A stretch of DNA of 64,000 nucleotides, from the NCBI RefSeq assembly GCF_900106955.1, contig NZ_FNNI01000001.1:434001-498000 (forward strand), written 5' to 3'. Under the pieces are notes generated by a model. The model was given only the letters and a program-made list of their open reading frames with translations. It was not told the origin of the DNA and ran no database searches. This DNA comes from Aidingimonas halophila. Lineage in GTDB: Bacteria; Pseudomonadota; Gammaproteobacteria; Pseudomonadales; Halomonadaceae. Shown here piece by piece: positions 1 through 9,964 of this stretch (positions are counted from its first letter, which is position 1; every line of letters starts with the position of its first letter). A program made the position numbers and the translations under genes.

Positions 1-2
1 AC

Positions 3-1607
3 GATGGATCACTATGGAGCGAGCGCGACCAGTGGTTGATCACCTACGGCAATACGCTCACTGACGGCGATCGCACACCACTGGATGTCCTGGACGACTT
101 CCTCGAGACCCGTTTGGGTAACACCTTCAGCGGCGTGCATGTCCTCCCTTTCTTTCCCTGGAGCAGTGATGACGGCTTTGCTGTCATCCACTACCGTGAA
201 GTCGACCCCGCCCTCGGGGACTGGCCGGATATACGCCGAATTGCCATGCATCGCGACCTGATGGTCGACCTGGTCATCAATCATGTCTCCCGAGAATCCT
301 TATGGTTTACTGATTATCTGGCCGGCTCCCAGCCAGGGAGGGATTATTTCATTGAAATGGAGCCGACGACCGACCTGTCACAGGTGGTGCGTCCCCGCAA
401 CTCACCGTTACTGATTCCCGTGCCTACGCGTCGAGGGACACGGCATCTGTGGGCCACGTTCTCCGAAGACCAGATCGACCTGAACTTCGCCAACCCTGAT
501 GTGCTCCTGGAGTTCATCGGTATCCTGTTGTTCTACGTCGAGCAAGGGGCTCGCATCATCCGTCTGGATGCCATCGCCTACCTATGGAAAGAGATCGGTA
601 CGTCCTGTATCCATTTACCGCAAACCCATGCCATCGTTCGACTACTTCGGGCCATCCTCGATCATATGGCGCCCGGTACCTTGTTGATCACGGAAACCAA
701 CGTGCCACATCACGAGAATCTCAGTTACCTGGGTCTCGAACGCCTTGGAGACGACACCGACACGCCGGATGAAGCCCACCTGATCTATCAATTCACCCTG
801 CCGCCACTGCTGGTTCATACGCTGACCAGCGGTGAGGCAATGACTCTGGCCAACTGGCTGCGAACACTTCCCGACCTGCCCCCCGGGTGCAGTTACTTGA
901 ATTTCACCGCCAGCCATGACGGTATTGGTGTCCGGGCCCTGGAAGGACTCCTCCCCGAGCATGAAGTCGAGGCCCTGCTGGAATTGATGCACCGCTTCGG
1001 CGGGTTCGTCAGCATGAAAACCGGTCCTGACGGTCAGGATTCTCCTTACGAGATCAACATCACCTATTTCGAGGCGCTGAAGGGAACCCGACGCGGTCCC
1101 GATCCCTGGCAGGTCGAACGTTTTCTATGCAGTCAGAACCTGATGCTGGCACTGCAGGGCATCCCGGCCCTGTACCTGCACTCACTCACGGCGACACTGA
1201 ACGACCATGAAGGCGTCGAACGCAGTGGTCGGTTACGCTCGATCAACCGACACCAATGGGAGATGAAAGCACTCGACGAACTCCTCGACAGCCGGAACAC
1301 CCCCACCCGGGAAGTGTTCCTGGCCCTCAAACGTCGACTGGATATCCGCCGTCACGAGCCCTGCTTCCACCCCAATGCAGCACAACGGGTTCTCGACTCC
1401 CCCGCCGAACTGTTGGGCATAGAGCGGGGACCAGTGGCCGACGGACGCCGACTGATCGCCATTTACAATGTGACCGACAAACGCCAACCCCTGGCAGTGG
1501 ATGAACTGGCAGGTCATGACTGGTTCGATCTGTTGGCAGGAGAACCCTGGCAACCGCACGACACCCTGGCCCCCTACCGCAGCCTGTGGCTGATCACGGA
1601 CCCATGA
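3..1607 (+). CDS. GH13_18 sugar phosphorylase, probably glucosylglycerate phosphorylase (5' end cut by window)
   Basis: The frame is open to the left edge (residues read DGSLWSERDQWLITYGNTL), so the start lies outside the window and an internal TTG at 36 is not the real start. Numbered from that TTG, the GH13 catalytic residues are visible: nucleophile Asp178 in IIRLDAIAYLWK, acid/base Glu220 in LLITETNVPHH and stabilising Asp295 in FTASHDGIGVR. The length and the LITYGN opening fit the sucrose phosphorylase subfamily (GH13_18), which splits a glucoside with phosphate to give glucose 1-phosphate. The loop DGQDSPYEINITYF resembles glucosylglycerate phosphorylases such as E. coli YcjM rather than classical sucrose phosphorylases. 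The neighbouring synthase and phosphatase for glucosylglycerate support this. Sucrose or sucrose-6-phosphate specificity is not excluded. Family assignment is strong; substrate is inferred. Confidence 0.85.
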   Translation, partial: DGSLWSERDQWLITYGNTLTDGDRTPLDVLDDFLETRLGNTFSGVHVLPFFPWSSDDGFAVIHYREVDPALGDWPDIRRIAMHRDLMVDLVINHVSRESLWFTDYLAGSQPGRDYFIEMEPTTDLSQVVRPRNSPLLIPVPTRRGTRHLWATFSEDQIDLNFANPDVLLEFIGILLFYVEQGARIIRLDAIAYLWKEIGTSCIHLPQTHAIVRLLRAILDHMAPGTLLITETNVPHHENLSYLGLERLGDDTDTPDEAHLIYQFTLPPLLVHTLTSGEAMTLANWLRTLPDLPPGCSYLNFTASHDGIGVRALEGLLPEHEVEALLELMHRFGGFVSMKTGPDGQDSPYEINITYFEALKGTRRGPDPWQVERFLCSQNLMLALQGIPALYLHSLTATLNDHEGVERSGRLRSINRHQWEMKALDELLDSRNTPTREVFLALKRRLDIRRHEPCFHPNAAQRVLDSPAELLGIERGPVADGRRLIAIYNVTDKRQPLAVDELAGHDWFDLLAGEPWQPHDTLAPYRSLWLITDP

Positions 1608-1690
1608 CGAGGCGCCGGAATATCGCTACAGTGGATACTCCCTGGATGCCGCTATCGTGTCATCCCAAGTTCTCGAGGAATTGAGTCCAC

Positions 1691-2443
1691 ATGCGAATCC
1701 CGGCACCTTTCGTACCACTGCTCCTGGCGATGTCGTCACTCCCCATGTCGGTCATGGCGCAGGAGTGGCCGGCACCGATTCGGGCTCTCGAAGAACAGAA
1801 CCTGACGATCCATGAGTCATTCGACGCTCCGGCCGGCATGACCGGCTATGCCGCCAGCGTGCAGGACAGGGAGATCGCCATCTACCTGACGGAAGATGGG
1901 GAACATGCCATCGTCGGGAATATGGTCGATGCCGAGGGCAACAACCTGTCGGAAGCCCCATTACAGGAAATTGTTCGTGGCCCCCAGGAAGAACGTATCC
2001 GGCAGGACTTGCAGGATAGCGCCTGGATCGCCGATGGCCGTGACGACGCCGACCGGGTCATTTACATGTTCTCCGATACCCACTGCCCATACTGCCAGGA
2101 GTTCTGGGAAGACTCGCGCGACTGGGTCGAAGCGGGCAACGTCCAGATTCGCCATATCCTGGTCGGCATTCTCGACCGTGAAAGCCCTCGCCAAGCCATG
2201 ACGATTCTGGAAGCCGACGATCCCGCCGCCATGCTCGACAGACATCATCGAGGCGAACCGATCGAGTGGCTGGAGACCATTCGTCCTGAAATGGAAGACC
2301 AGGTCTACGGCAACCAGCAATTGATGGAGAGTCTTGGTCTGGTCGCAACCCCGGGCCTCATCTATCACGTTGATGGGCAGCTCGAGATGACACAGGGAAT
2401 CCCCGAGGACATGGAAAACGTCATGGGCTCACCGCGCCCTTGA
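1691..2443 (+). CDS. dsbG: Periplasmic thiol:disulfide isomerase DsbG
   Basis: A 250-residue secreted protein with a signal peptide (cleavage near VMAQ, residues 21-24), an N-terminal dimerisation region and a C-terminal thioredoxin fold. The active-site pair is Cys132-Pro-Tyr-Cys135 in MFSDTHCPYCQEFW and the cis-proline is Pro221 in VATPGLIY. Length and motif fit DsbG, which isomerises or reduces wrong disulfides or sulfenylated cysteines in the periplasm; DsbC is shorter, with other surroundings. It starts 83 bp after the phosphorylase and ends facing the minus-strand glucosylglycerate genes. No functional link to these neighbours is apparent. Confidence 0.88.
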   Translation: MRIPAPFVPLLLAMSSLPMSVMAQEWPAPIRALEEQNLTIHESFDAPAGMTGYAASVQDREIAIYLTEDGEHAIVGNMVDAEGNNLSEAPLQEIVRGPQEERIRQDLQDSAWIADGRDDADRVIYMFSDTHCPYCQEFWEDSRDWVEAGNVQIRHILVGILDRESPRQAMTILEADDPAAMLDRHHRGEPIEWLETIRPEMEDQVYGNQQLMESLGLVATPGLIYHVDGQLEMTQGIPEDMENVMGSPRP

Positions 2444-2501
2444 TGGACACGGAGATGACCCGACCAGACCACGGTACACACGACTGATCACCGTCCGGTG
2501 C

Positions 2502-3722
2502 TCATACCTTGCCCTGATTATCCATCTCGACAGCGGCATGCATCCGTTCCAGGAAGTCGGGAATCGCCGCTTGTACACGATTCCAACTGGGGATGAAGGG
2601 TTTGTCGCGAGGTTTCTCGAGGAAGGCATCCCCCGCTTCCATGATATTCGTGGCAAAGAGCTCCACCGCTTGCTCTTCACTGTGTCGATCGAGCTTGAGT
2701 CCGTTCATGATCGCATCGTTGTCATACGTTTCGATCAGGTCCAGGGCGATACGGTAGTAAGTTGCCTTGATGGTGCGGAAGCTTTCTGCATTGATCTGGA
2801 CCCCGAGCGTCGCCAGCTTACGATACAACGCCTTGGCAATGTCCAGACTCATGCGATTGAGCCCGGTATTGGGGTCTTCCTCGGACACCGGTTGATGCTT
2901 GTGGTCGTAGATGTCGGCGATATCCACCTGACACAGTCGCTTGGTGGAATAATTGCGGTGCACTTCGGAGAGCACGCCGATTTCCAATCCCCAGTCGCTG
3001 GGAATGCGAATCCCATCGAGTACATCGGCCCGCATCGAGAATTCGCCGGAGAGCGGGTAACGGTAGCTGTCCAGATAATCGAGATACGGCAAAGGGCCGT
3101 AAATCTTCTTCAAGGCGCGGATGAGCGGCGTCACCATGAGGCGTGCGACCCGGCCGTTGAGCTTGTTGTCGGCAATGCGGGAATAGTATCCCTTGCAGAA
3201 CTCATAATTGAACTGCGGGTGCGCCACAGGATAAATCAGGCGCGCCAGGAGCGATCGATCATAGGTGACGATGTCGCAGTCATGCAGTGCCACGGCTTCG
3301 GCACGCCGCGATGCCTGGACATAACCGGCACAGAACCACACATTGCGCCCCTTGCCCAGCTCTTGTGGTGAGATGCCCTCTTCCGCCAGTTCCGCATCGA
3401 GCGCCTGCAACCGGGGACCATCATTCCAGAGGATGCGATGATGCTGGGGCAGGCGCGAAAAGAACTCACGAGCATGCATGAACTGGTCACGATCGGCACG
3501 ATCGAGGCCGATGACGATCTCCGACAAGTAAGGCACTTCAGTCAACGTCTCGACGATGTGTGACAACGCCGGGCCTTCGAGTTCGGCATAGAGCGACGGG
3601 AGAATCAGTCCCATGGGCCGGCGCATGGAGAATTTCACCAGATCCGCCTCCAGGGCCTCCACTGGACGCTGGGTCAGATTGTGAAAGTTAGTGATGATAC
3701 CGTTCTGATAGAAATCACTCAT
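2502..3722 (-). CDS. gpgS: Glucosyl-3-phosphoglycerate synthase (GT81 family)
   Basis: A 406-residue nucleotide-sugar transferase. The opening YQNGIITNFHNL and the metal-binding acidic motif HDCD (residues 147-150, in AVALHDCDIVTYDRSLLARL) are characteristic of GpgS, which joins NDP-glucose and 3-phosphoglycerate into glucosyl-3-phosphoglycerate. A GLEIGVLSEVHRNY segment further on fits the family. The product would be dephosphorylated by the enzyme encoded just upstream, whose stop overlaps this ATG by four bases (ATGA), so the two are translationally coupled. Glucosylglycerate accumulates as a compatible solute under salt stress or nitrogen limitation in several bacteria. Mannosyl-3-phosphoglycerate synthase is a distant alternative. 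Confidence 0.9.
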   Translation of the reverse strand: MSDFYQNGIITNFHNLTQRPVEALEADLVKFSMRRPMGLILPSLYAELEGPALSHIVETLTEVPYLSEIVIGLDRADRDQFMHAREFFSRLPQHHRILWNDGPRLQALDAELAEEGISPQELGKGRNVWFCAGYVQASRRAEAVALHDCDIVTYDRSLLARLIYPVAHPQFNYEFCKGYYSRIADNKLNGRVARLMVTPLIRALKKIYGPLPYLDYLDSYRYPLSGEFSMRADVLDGIRIPSDWGLEIGVLSEVHRNYSTKRLCQVDIADIYDHKHQPVSEEDPNTGLNRMSLDIAKALYRKLATLGVQINAESFRTIKATYYRIALDLIETYDNDAIMNGLKLDRHSEEQAVELFATNIMEAGDAFLEKPRDKPFIPSWNRVQAAIPDFLERMHAAVEMDNQGKV

Positions 3723-4591
3723 GCAGGGCTTTCCTCGCCGCTGACGTTATCGGGAAGCGTCTCGCCCCACCAGTGGTCCATCCCCTCGCTCCAGCCGGCA
3801 GGGCCGGGCGAGCGAGCATGGTAGACATGATCTCCTTCGAGCGAGACGACTTGCCCATGGCGTCCCGGGATCAGCACTGCCAGATCGGCTCGCTGTAGCA
3901 TCGGAATGTCGTTGGGTCCATCGCCGAGCGCCAGCGTATGAGGGCGCTGTCCCCGTAATGCCCGGAACCGGTCGATCAACCAGCCAACCGCGCTCCCTTT
4001 GTGGCTATGCCCCATGACATGCCAGAAACGCCCTCCTCGGGTCAGTTGCATACCATCACTGTCGAGGGAATCTCGAAAGCGCGAGATCAATGCGTCGTCA
4101 TCCTGCCAAAGCACTGGCTCACTGCCTTCGCGGAGACGCGCCTGCCGTGCCTGGGGTTCCGACAACCCGGTTACCGCCATGATGTCTTCCAGACTCATCT
4201 CGCCCATACAGCAATATGACAGCCCCTGACGTTCGCGAATTACTTCGAGACGCTTGCGAATGAATCCGATATCCAGTCCCGGCGTTTTGACACAAAGACT
4301 ACCGATATCATCGGGATCGCGATCCAGGCGGGCATGCTGCCAGGCGGGAGGGAGGCCGATGACAGCACCGTTCTCGGCAATGAAGGGACTTTGTTCGAGT
4401 CCGAGTTGTACTCGTAACGCCAGCAATTCCGCACGCGTTTTGCTCGACACGGGTATCACGGGCACGTTGGCAAACCGCAGCCGCTCCAACCAAGGATGTG
4501 CCGGCTGCCAATCATAGCTGTCATGATCGAGCAACGAGCCATCGAGATCGGTAAATACCAGGCGTGCACTGGTGGCAGTCGGCTCAAACAT
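3719..4591 (-). CDS. HAD-IIB glucosyl/mannosyl-3-phosphoglycerate phosphatase (MpgP/YedP type)
   Basis: A 290-residue haloacid dehalogenase phosphatase. Motif I is FTDLDGSLLDHDSY (Asp15 and Asp17), motif II is VIPVSSKTRAE, and the late motif is TLALGDGPNDIPML. The SKTRAEL and PFIAENGAVI segments are typical of the mannosyl-3-phosphoglycerate phosphatase/YedP subfamily. Coupled by ATGA overlap to the downstream synthase, it most likely removes phosphate from glucosyl-3-phosphoglycerate to release glucosylglycerate. Members of this family can accept both glucosyl and mannosyl substrates, so I give no symbol. It is the first gene of a two-gene minus-strand operon; the 152 bp upstream should hold the promoter. 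Confidence 0.86.
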   Translation of the reverse strand: MFEPTATSARLVFTDLDGSLLDHDSYDWQPAHPWLERLRFANVPVIPVSSKTRAELLALRVQLGLEQSPFIAENGAVIGLPPAWQHARLDRDPDDIGSLCVKTPGLDIGFIRKRLEVIRERQGLSYCCMGEMSLEDIMAVTGLSEPQARQARLREGSEPVLWQDDDALISRFRDSLDSDGMQLTRGGRFWHVMGHSHKGSAVGWLIDRFRALRGQRPHTLALGDGPNDIPMLQRADLAVLIPGRHGQVVSLEGDHVYHARSPGPAGWSEGMDHWWGETLPDNVSGEESPA

Positions 4592-4743
4592 GGGGGCCCA
4601 CCTGAGAGCTATTCATGGGAGTCTACACAGAAGCTAGCACGTTGCGTGCCATAGCGCCTAAAGTGTGACGCACCGGGTCTCGGATGGGGAGCCGATATGA
4701 TAGCAACGCACTCTTCGAGTGCACCTCATGATCGAATTCGTAT

Positions 4744-5667
4744 TCAGTGGGCACGAACAGTGCGAATCGCGTCGATGCGCTGCAGACCGGCAATACTCGC
4801 CTTGTCACTGTCGATGCTCGTGGAAGGCATGCCAAGCGGGTCCATGGCTAACCGGTACGACTCGTTGAGCGCGGTGGAACCAACCAGCAGCAGATCCCGC
4901 CACTGCCCTGCCTGACGCAAGGCGGCCCGAACCTCGCCGCCGATCAATACTCCGGACAGGAAACTGGCCACCTGAGGCGCGTCGAGACCGCCATACAGAT
5001 GACGGCTACGTGCCTCGAACAGTGCATGCAATATCCCATCCTCATGGCCTGATGCGTTCACCCCCTGATGGAACGCCTCTGCATCGAACGCGGCATCGGA
5101 AATGGCCGGCTGTCCCGGGAGCGTATGGAAACGCACGGCATGATATAGTTCACCGGTCATCATGGTGGTGAACGACTGCATTCGTCCGCCTTCCAGATGC
5201 GCCCATTTACTATGTGTGCCCGGCAGGCAACAGGCTCCACTGTCGCGCCCCGCCAGCATCAAGGCACCGAATGCCTGTACTTCTTCGCCGCGCATGACAT
5301 CGACATGGTCAGGCGTCACCATCTTGACACCGGGAACGATCCAGGCGTTGGACAATCCCGGCGCCGGCATCAACTCATCCACCAAGGTGTCGAGATCGAC
5401 GGGCAACTCCAGTTGCGGCGCCTCGCACCAGCCATTACGTGAGCCGACCATACCGGCCAGATAGACCGGCACGGCCTCCTCACCCCCTCCTGCATTACGC
5501 CAATCGACGATCTGCGCATGGCAGTAATGCGGAAATTCGTCGGTACTCAACGCTTTAAGGCCTGCTTCCGAACGACGCGTATCCAGACACTCGCCCGTGC
5601 CGGCATCGACGAGAAAGGCGCGGAAGTTGCTGGTCCCCCAATCAATAGCGATGAACTGGCGTGTCAT
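4744..5667 (-). CDS. dgoK: 2-dehydro-3-deoxygalactonokinase
   Basis: A 307-residue ASKHA-type kinase: phosphate-1 motif FIAIDWGTSNFRAFLVD at the N terminus, GVKMVTPDHVDVMRGEE in the middle and LPGTHSKWAHLEGG, all typical of DgoK. It phosphorylates 2-keto-3-deoxygalactonate at C6 in the De Ley-Doudoroff pathway. Its ATG overlaps the stop of the aldolase gene by four bases. It is the last gene of the dgo operon. No T-rich terminator follows, although a small hairpin lies downstream at about 4708-4722. Confidence 0.93.
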   Translation of the reverse strand: MTRQFIAIDWGTSNFRAFLVDAGTGECLDTRRSEAGLKALSTDEFPHYCHAQIVDWRNAGGGEEAVPVYLAGMVGSRNGWCEAPQLELPVDLDTLVDELMPAPGLSNAWIVPGVKMVTPDHVDVMRGEEVQAFGALMLAGRDSGACCLPGTHSKWAHLEGGRMQSFTTMMTGELYHAVRFHTLPGQPAISDAAFDAEAFHQGVNASGHEDGILHALFEARSRHLYGGLDAPQVASFLSGVLIGGEVRAALRQAGQWRDLLLVGSTALNESYRLAMDPLGMPSTSIDSDKASIAGLQRIDAIRTVRAH

Positions 5668-6350
5668 GCGTCTTCCTCACGCTCGGTACGGTCGATCTGG
5701 GCTGCAAGCGCTTCCAGACGCTGCCATTCGGCCACCAGCGACGTGGCGGCGGTACCCACTTCATCGGGGTGGCGACCCGGCTGATAGAGGTTGCTGCCGA
5801 ACCCGAAACCTCGTACTCCTGCTGCGTGCCAATCTGCCATGTTATCCCGGTTGACGCCTCCGACGGCGAATACGGGGAGATCGGATGGCAAAATGGCCGA
5901 GACATCACTGAAATACCCTACCCCCAGACGCGCTGCCGGGAACAGTTTGAGCGCCGTTGCACCGGACCTGGCAGCCATCAACGCTTCACTGGGTGTCATA
6001 CAGCCAATGAACGAGGCCAGCTCCTGTGCCTTGCCCGCCTCGACAATATCGGCATCGATGTTCGGCGTAATCAACAAGGAAGCACCAAGCGACCCCAAAC
6101 GCTCGACATCCGCCACATCGAGCACGGTTCCCGCGCCAACCAGAACATCCTCCGGCATCCGTTTCACCAGACGCTCGAGACTCTGCCATGGGCGTGGCGA
6201 ATTGAGCGGCACCTCGATCATCTTGAAACCGGCCTCGACCAGTGCATCACCAACGGCTTCTACCTCTTCGGGACTGATGCCGCGCAGGATTGCCACCAAA
6301 GGGCGATCCTGCATGGCCGACGCCAACGCGGTCTTCTGTTGCGCATTCAT
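5664..6350 (-). CDS. dgoA: 2-dehydro-3-deoxy-6-phosphogalactonate aldolase
   Basis: A class I KDPG/KDPGal-type aldolase of about 228 residues. The general base Glu lies in FKMIEVPLNSPRPW and the Schiff-base Lys in ATALKLFPAARLG; NSPRPW is characteristic of the galactonate branch (DgoA) as opposed to Eda. It splits 2-keto-3-deoxy-6-phosphogalactonate into pyruvate and glyceraldehyde 3-phosphate. I place the start at the ATG at 6350, behind an AGAGGAGT element. An in-frame GTG at 6398 would add 16 residues and overlap dgoD, but has weaker support. A second paralogue of the family, eda, lies at 44788-45450. Confidence 0.92.
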   Translation of the reverse strand: MNAQQKTALASAMQDRPLVAILRGISPEEVEAVGDALVEAGFKMIEVPLNSPRPWQSLERLVKRMPEDVLVGAGTVLDVADVERLGSLGASLLITPNIDADIVEAGKAQELASFIGCMTPSEALMAARSGATALKLFPAARLGVGYFSDVSAILPSDLPVFAVGGVNRDNMADWHAAGVRGFGFGSNLYQPGRHPDEVGTAATSLVAEWQRLEALAAQIDRTEREEDA

Positions 6351-6391
6351 GGACTCATATACTCCTCTGTTCACCGATCGCTCCGGCCGAC

Positions 6392-7540
6392 TCACCACTC
6401 GGCAATGGAGCCATCTTCATGCTGCCAGACAGGATTGCGCCAGCGGTGACCGACCTTGGCTCGCTCCTCGACAAACGCCTCATCGATCTCGACACCAAGC
6501 CCAGGGCCATCAGGAATGGCACAGAATCCATCCTCGATTGCCAGCGCAGACTTATCGACCAGGTAATCCAGGACATCGTTATCGCGATTGTAGTGGATTC
6601 CCATGCTCTGCTCTTGAATGAAGGCATTGTGGTTCACGGCATCCACATGGAGTGACGTTGCCAGCGTCAACGGGCCCAGTGGACAGTGTGGGGCCAGCGC
6701 CACGTCATAACAGGAGGCCAGACTGGCGATTTTCATACCCTCGCTGATACCACCGCAATGCGACAGATCCGGCTGAATGATGTCGACCATGCCGTCAGCA
6801 AGCAGATCACGGAATTGATAACGGGTATGCAGGCGTTCACCGGTGGCGATGGGGTACCCGAGCCCCGAAGCGATATGCTTGAGGCACGGGAGATGTTCCG
6901 GTAATACCGGTTCCTCGACGAACATCGGATGATAGGGTTCGAGCTCACGCAGCAACGATTTGGCCATCGGGCGATGCACGCGACCGTGAAAATCGATGGC
7001 GATACCGACTTCCGGTCCCACTGCCTCACGGGCTTCGGCGACCCGAGCCACGGCTTCATCCACCTTGGCGTGTGAATCGACGATCTGCATTTCCGGCGTT
7101 CCGTTCATCTTGAAAGCAGTAAAGCCCCGATCGACCAAGGCCTTGGCCCCGGCTCCCACATCGCTGGGACGATCGCCACCGGTCCAGGCATACATCCGCA
7201 TCTTGTCGCGAACCGCTCCTCCCAATAGTTGATGCACCGGCACACCGTAATCACGCCCCTTGAGATCCCACAACGCCTGATCGATACCCGCGATGGCCGA
7301 CATCAGAATGGGCCCGCCGCGATAGAAGCCGGCGCGATACAAGGTATTCCATAAGTGTTCGATACGGTGTGGATCCTCGCCGATCAAATAATCGGAGAGT
7401 TCATGAACGGCGGCCTCCACCGTCGCTGCACGTCCTTCCACGACGGGTTCTCCCCAGCCGTAGACGCCCTCGTCGGTCTCGATCTTGAGAAACAGCCAGC
7501 GGGGCGGCACTTGCCATGTTTTGAGCTGTGTAATCTTCAT
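6392..7540 (-). CDS. dgoD: D-galactonate dehydratase (enolase superfamily)
   Basis: Starting at the ATG at 7540 (behind GAGAGGCAATCG) it has 382 residues, the same length as E. coli DgoD; the longer open frame up to 7600 is not needed. Enolase-superfamily metal ligands are visible as [21 protein letters not shown] and [11 protein letters not shown], with the general acid/base His in LAPHCPLGP. It dehydrates D-galactonate to 2-keto-3-deoxygalactonate. It sits between the regulator dgoR and aldolase dgoA in the same orientation. No galactonate transporter gene is present in this cluster. Confidence 0.94.
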   Translation of the reverse strand: MKITQLKTWQVPPRWLFLKIETDEGVYGWGEPVVEGRAATVEAAVHELSDYLIGEDPHRIEHLWNTLYRAGFYRGGPILMSAIAGIDQALWDLKGRDYGVPVHQLLGGAVRDKMRMYAWTGGDRPSDVGAGAKALVDRGFTAFKMNGTPEMQIVDSHAKVDEAVARVAEAREAVGPEVGIAIDFHGRVHRPMAKSLLRELEPYHPMFVEEPVLPEHLPCLKHIASGLGYPIATGERLHTRYQFRDLLADGMVDIIQPDLSHCGGISEGMKIASLASCYDVALAPHCPLGPLTLATSLHVDAVNHNAFIQEQSMGIHYNRDNDVLDYLVDKSALAIEDGFCAIPDGPGLGVEIDEAFVEERAKVGHRWRNPVWQHEDGSIAEW

Positions 7541-7593
7541 CGATTGCCTCTCTTGCAATACCTCTGAACTCGTATCGAATCCGTTTTCTGGCT

Positions 7594-8391
7594 TTAGCAC
7601 TCGCTGTTCCGGCTCTCCGGTAACGACAGTGCCTGTGGCCAGCGTATGACCGACAATTGGCCAGTCGGATCATCCATCCCCAGGTCGCGCCCGGTGCGCT
7701 CGAGTACTGACAGTGCCGCCTTTTCAGCTTCCTCGGGCTGACGCAGGCGGATGGCATCCATCAGCCGGCGATGCCGCTCCATACTGTCATCCAGCTCATC
7801 GGCACTCTGATTCGTGGTTCCCACTAACAAAGCAATCGCTGGCTTGAGCATATGACTGACCTGCGACCAGAGCACATTATGCGTCGCGGCAAAAATCGCT
7901 TCGTGAAATGCGATGTCATATTCATCGTAGCTGATACCTTGGTACTGGTTGTCGTCACGGTTCAAAGCCTCGACCATACCGTGGTAGGCCGTTTCTAGGT
8001 CCAGCAGATCGGCCGCACCGGCGTTTTCGGCAGCCAGCCGAGCCATGAACGGCTCGACAGCCACACGAAAAGAGAAAATCTCGCGTTGGAAACGTGGATT
8101 GGGTCGTGCAAAGCGAGCCATCCAATCACTGACGCGCGGATTCAGAAGATGCCATTCCGACAATTCGGTCACGCGGCTGCCCTGACCGGAAATACGCTTG
8201 ATCATGCCGGCAGCCACCAGTGTCTGCAGTGCACTGCGTACCGTACTGCGACTGACGCCATAGTTCTCGCAAAGATCGAGCTCCTTCGGTACGAAGTCGC
8301 CAGGTTCATAATGGCCGTTGAAGATGGCCTCGGCCAGGTGCTCGGCAATATCGGGTCGGGGTTGCCGTTCGGAATGAGTCATCACGCTCAC
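7594..8391 (-). CDS. dgoR: FadR-subfamily GntR transcriptional regulator of galactonate genes
   Basis: A 265-residue protein with a winged helix-turn-helix at residues 10-80 ([23 protein letters not shown], then [19 protein letters not shown]) and an all-helical FCD effector domain from about 105 ([37 protein letters not shown]). This is the DgoR/UxuR type, normally a repressor released by galactonate or a related sugar acid. It is the first gene of the dgo operon. The GTG at 8391 is used; an ATG at 8382 is an alternative. Two palindromes directly upstream (8419-8438 and 8441-8455) are candidate autoregulatory operators. Confidence 0.85.
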   Translation of the reverse strand: MSVMTHSERQPRPDIAEHLAEAIFNGHYEPGDFVPKELDLCENYGVSRSTVRSALQTLVAAGMIKRISGQGSRVTELSEWHLLNPRVSDWMARFARPNPRFQREIFSFRVAVEPFMARLAAENAGAADLLDLETAYHGMVEALNRDDNQYQGISYDEYDIAFHEAIFAATHNVLWSQVSHMLKPAIALLVGTTNQSADELDDSMERHRRLMDAIRLRQPEEAEKAALSVLERTGRDLGMDDPTGQLSVIRWPQALSLPESRNSEC

Positions 8392-8418
8392 GCTTCACGT
8401 TCCAACGAGAGTTGCGGT

Positions 8419-8455
8419 TATTGTCATACTTAACAATACACTATGTTCGACATAG
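8419..8455. promoter_or_regulatory. Two adjacent palindromes upstream of dgoR (candidate DgoR operators)
   Basis: The first is TATTGT-N8-ACAATA (8419-8438). The second is CTATGT-TCG-ACATAG (8441-8455). Both arms are perfect in each. They lie 28-64 bp upstream of the dgoR start, where an autoregulatory GntR-family repressor would bind. The assignment to DgoR is inference from position and symmetry; no known consensus was matched. Confidence 0.5.
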
Positions 8456-8512
8456 CCTCGAAGATTCTTCTCGCCCTGTGAACTAGACCATCGTCTAAGC
8501 ACATGACGGCAC

Positions 8513-8548
8513 AAAAAAACCGGCAGCCCCTTGGCAGGGACCGCCGGT
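8513..8548 (-). terminator. Rho-independent terminator of glyA
   Basis: Read on the minus strand, an ACCGGC...GCCGGT stem, with an inner CCC/GGG pairing, is followed by seven T. It begins 24 bp after the glyA stop codon and separates glyA from the dgo operon. Confidence 0.85.
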
Positions 8549-8571
8549 CATCAAACTGTCAGCGAAGCGAA

Positions 8572-9840
<1,269 letters not shown>

Positions 9841-9964
9841 CGTCGAACACCCTCGATTCATAAGAAAAATGAACGGTCGCCATCATAGCGCAGGGATGCT
9901 TGGCTTTCATATGAAACCCAGTCATCCCCTTCCCCATAATTTCTCACGTTGGGTTTAGGAATAC

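Noticed and set aside
2538-3371. 277-codon plus-strand open frame antisense to gpgS
   Set aside because: GpgS is clearly conserved on the other strand; this frame shows no family signature.
4708-4722. Small hairpin with TTCG loop after dgoK
   Set aside because: The stem is short and there is no T-tract on the required strand.
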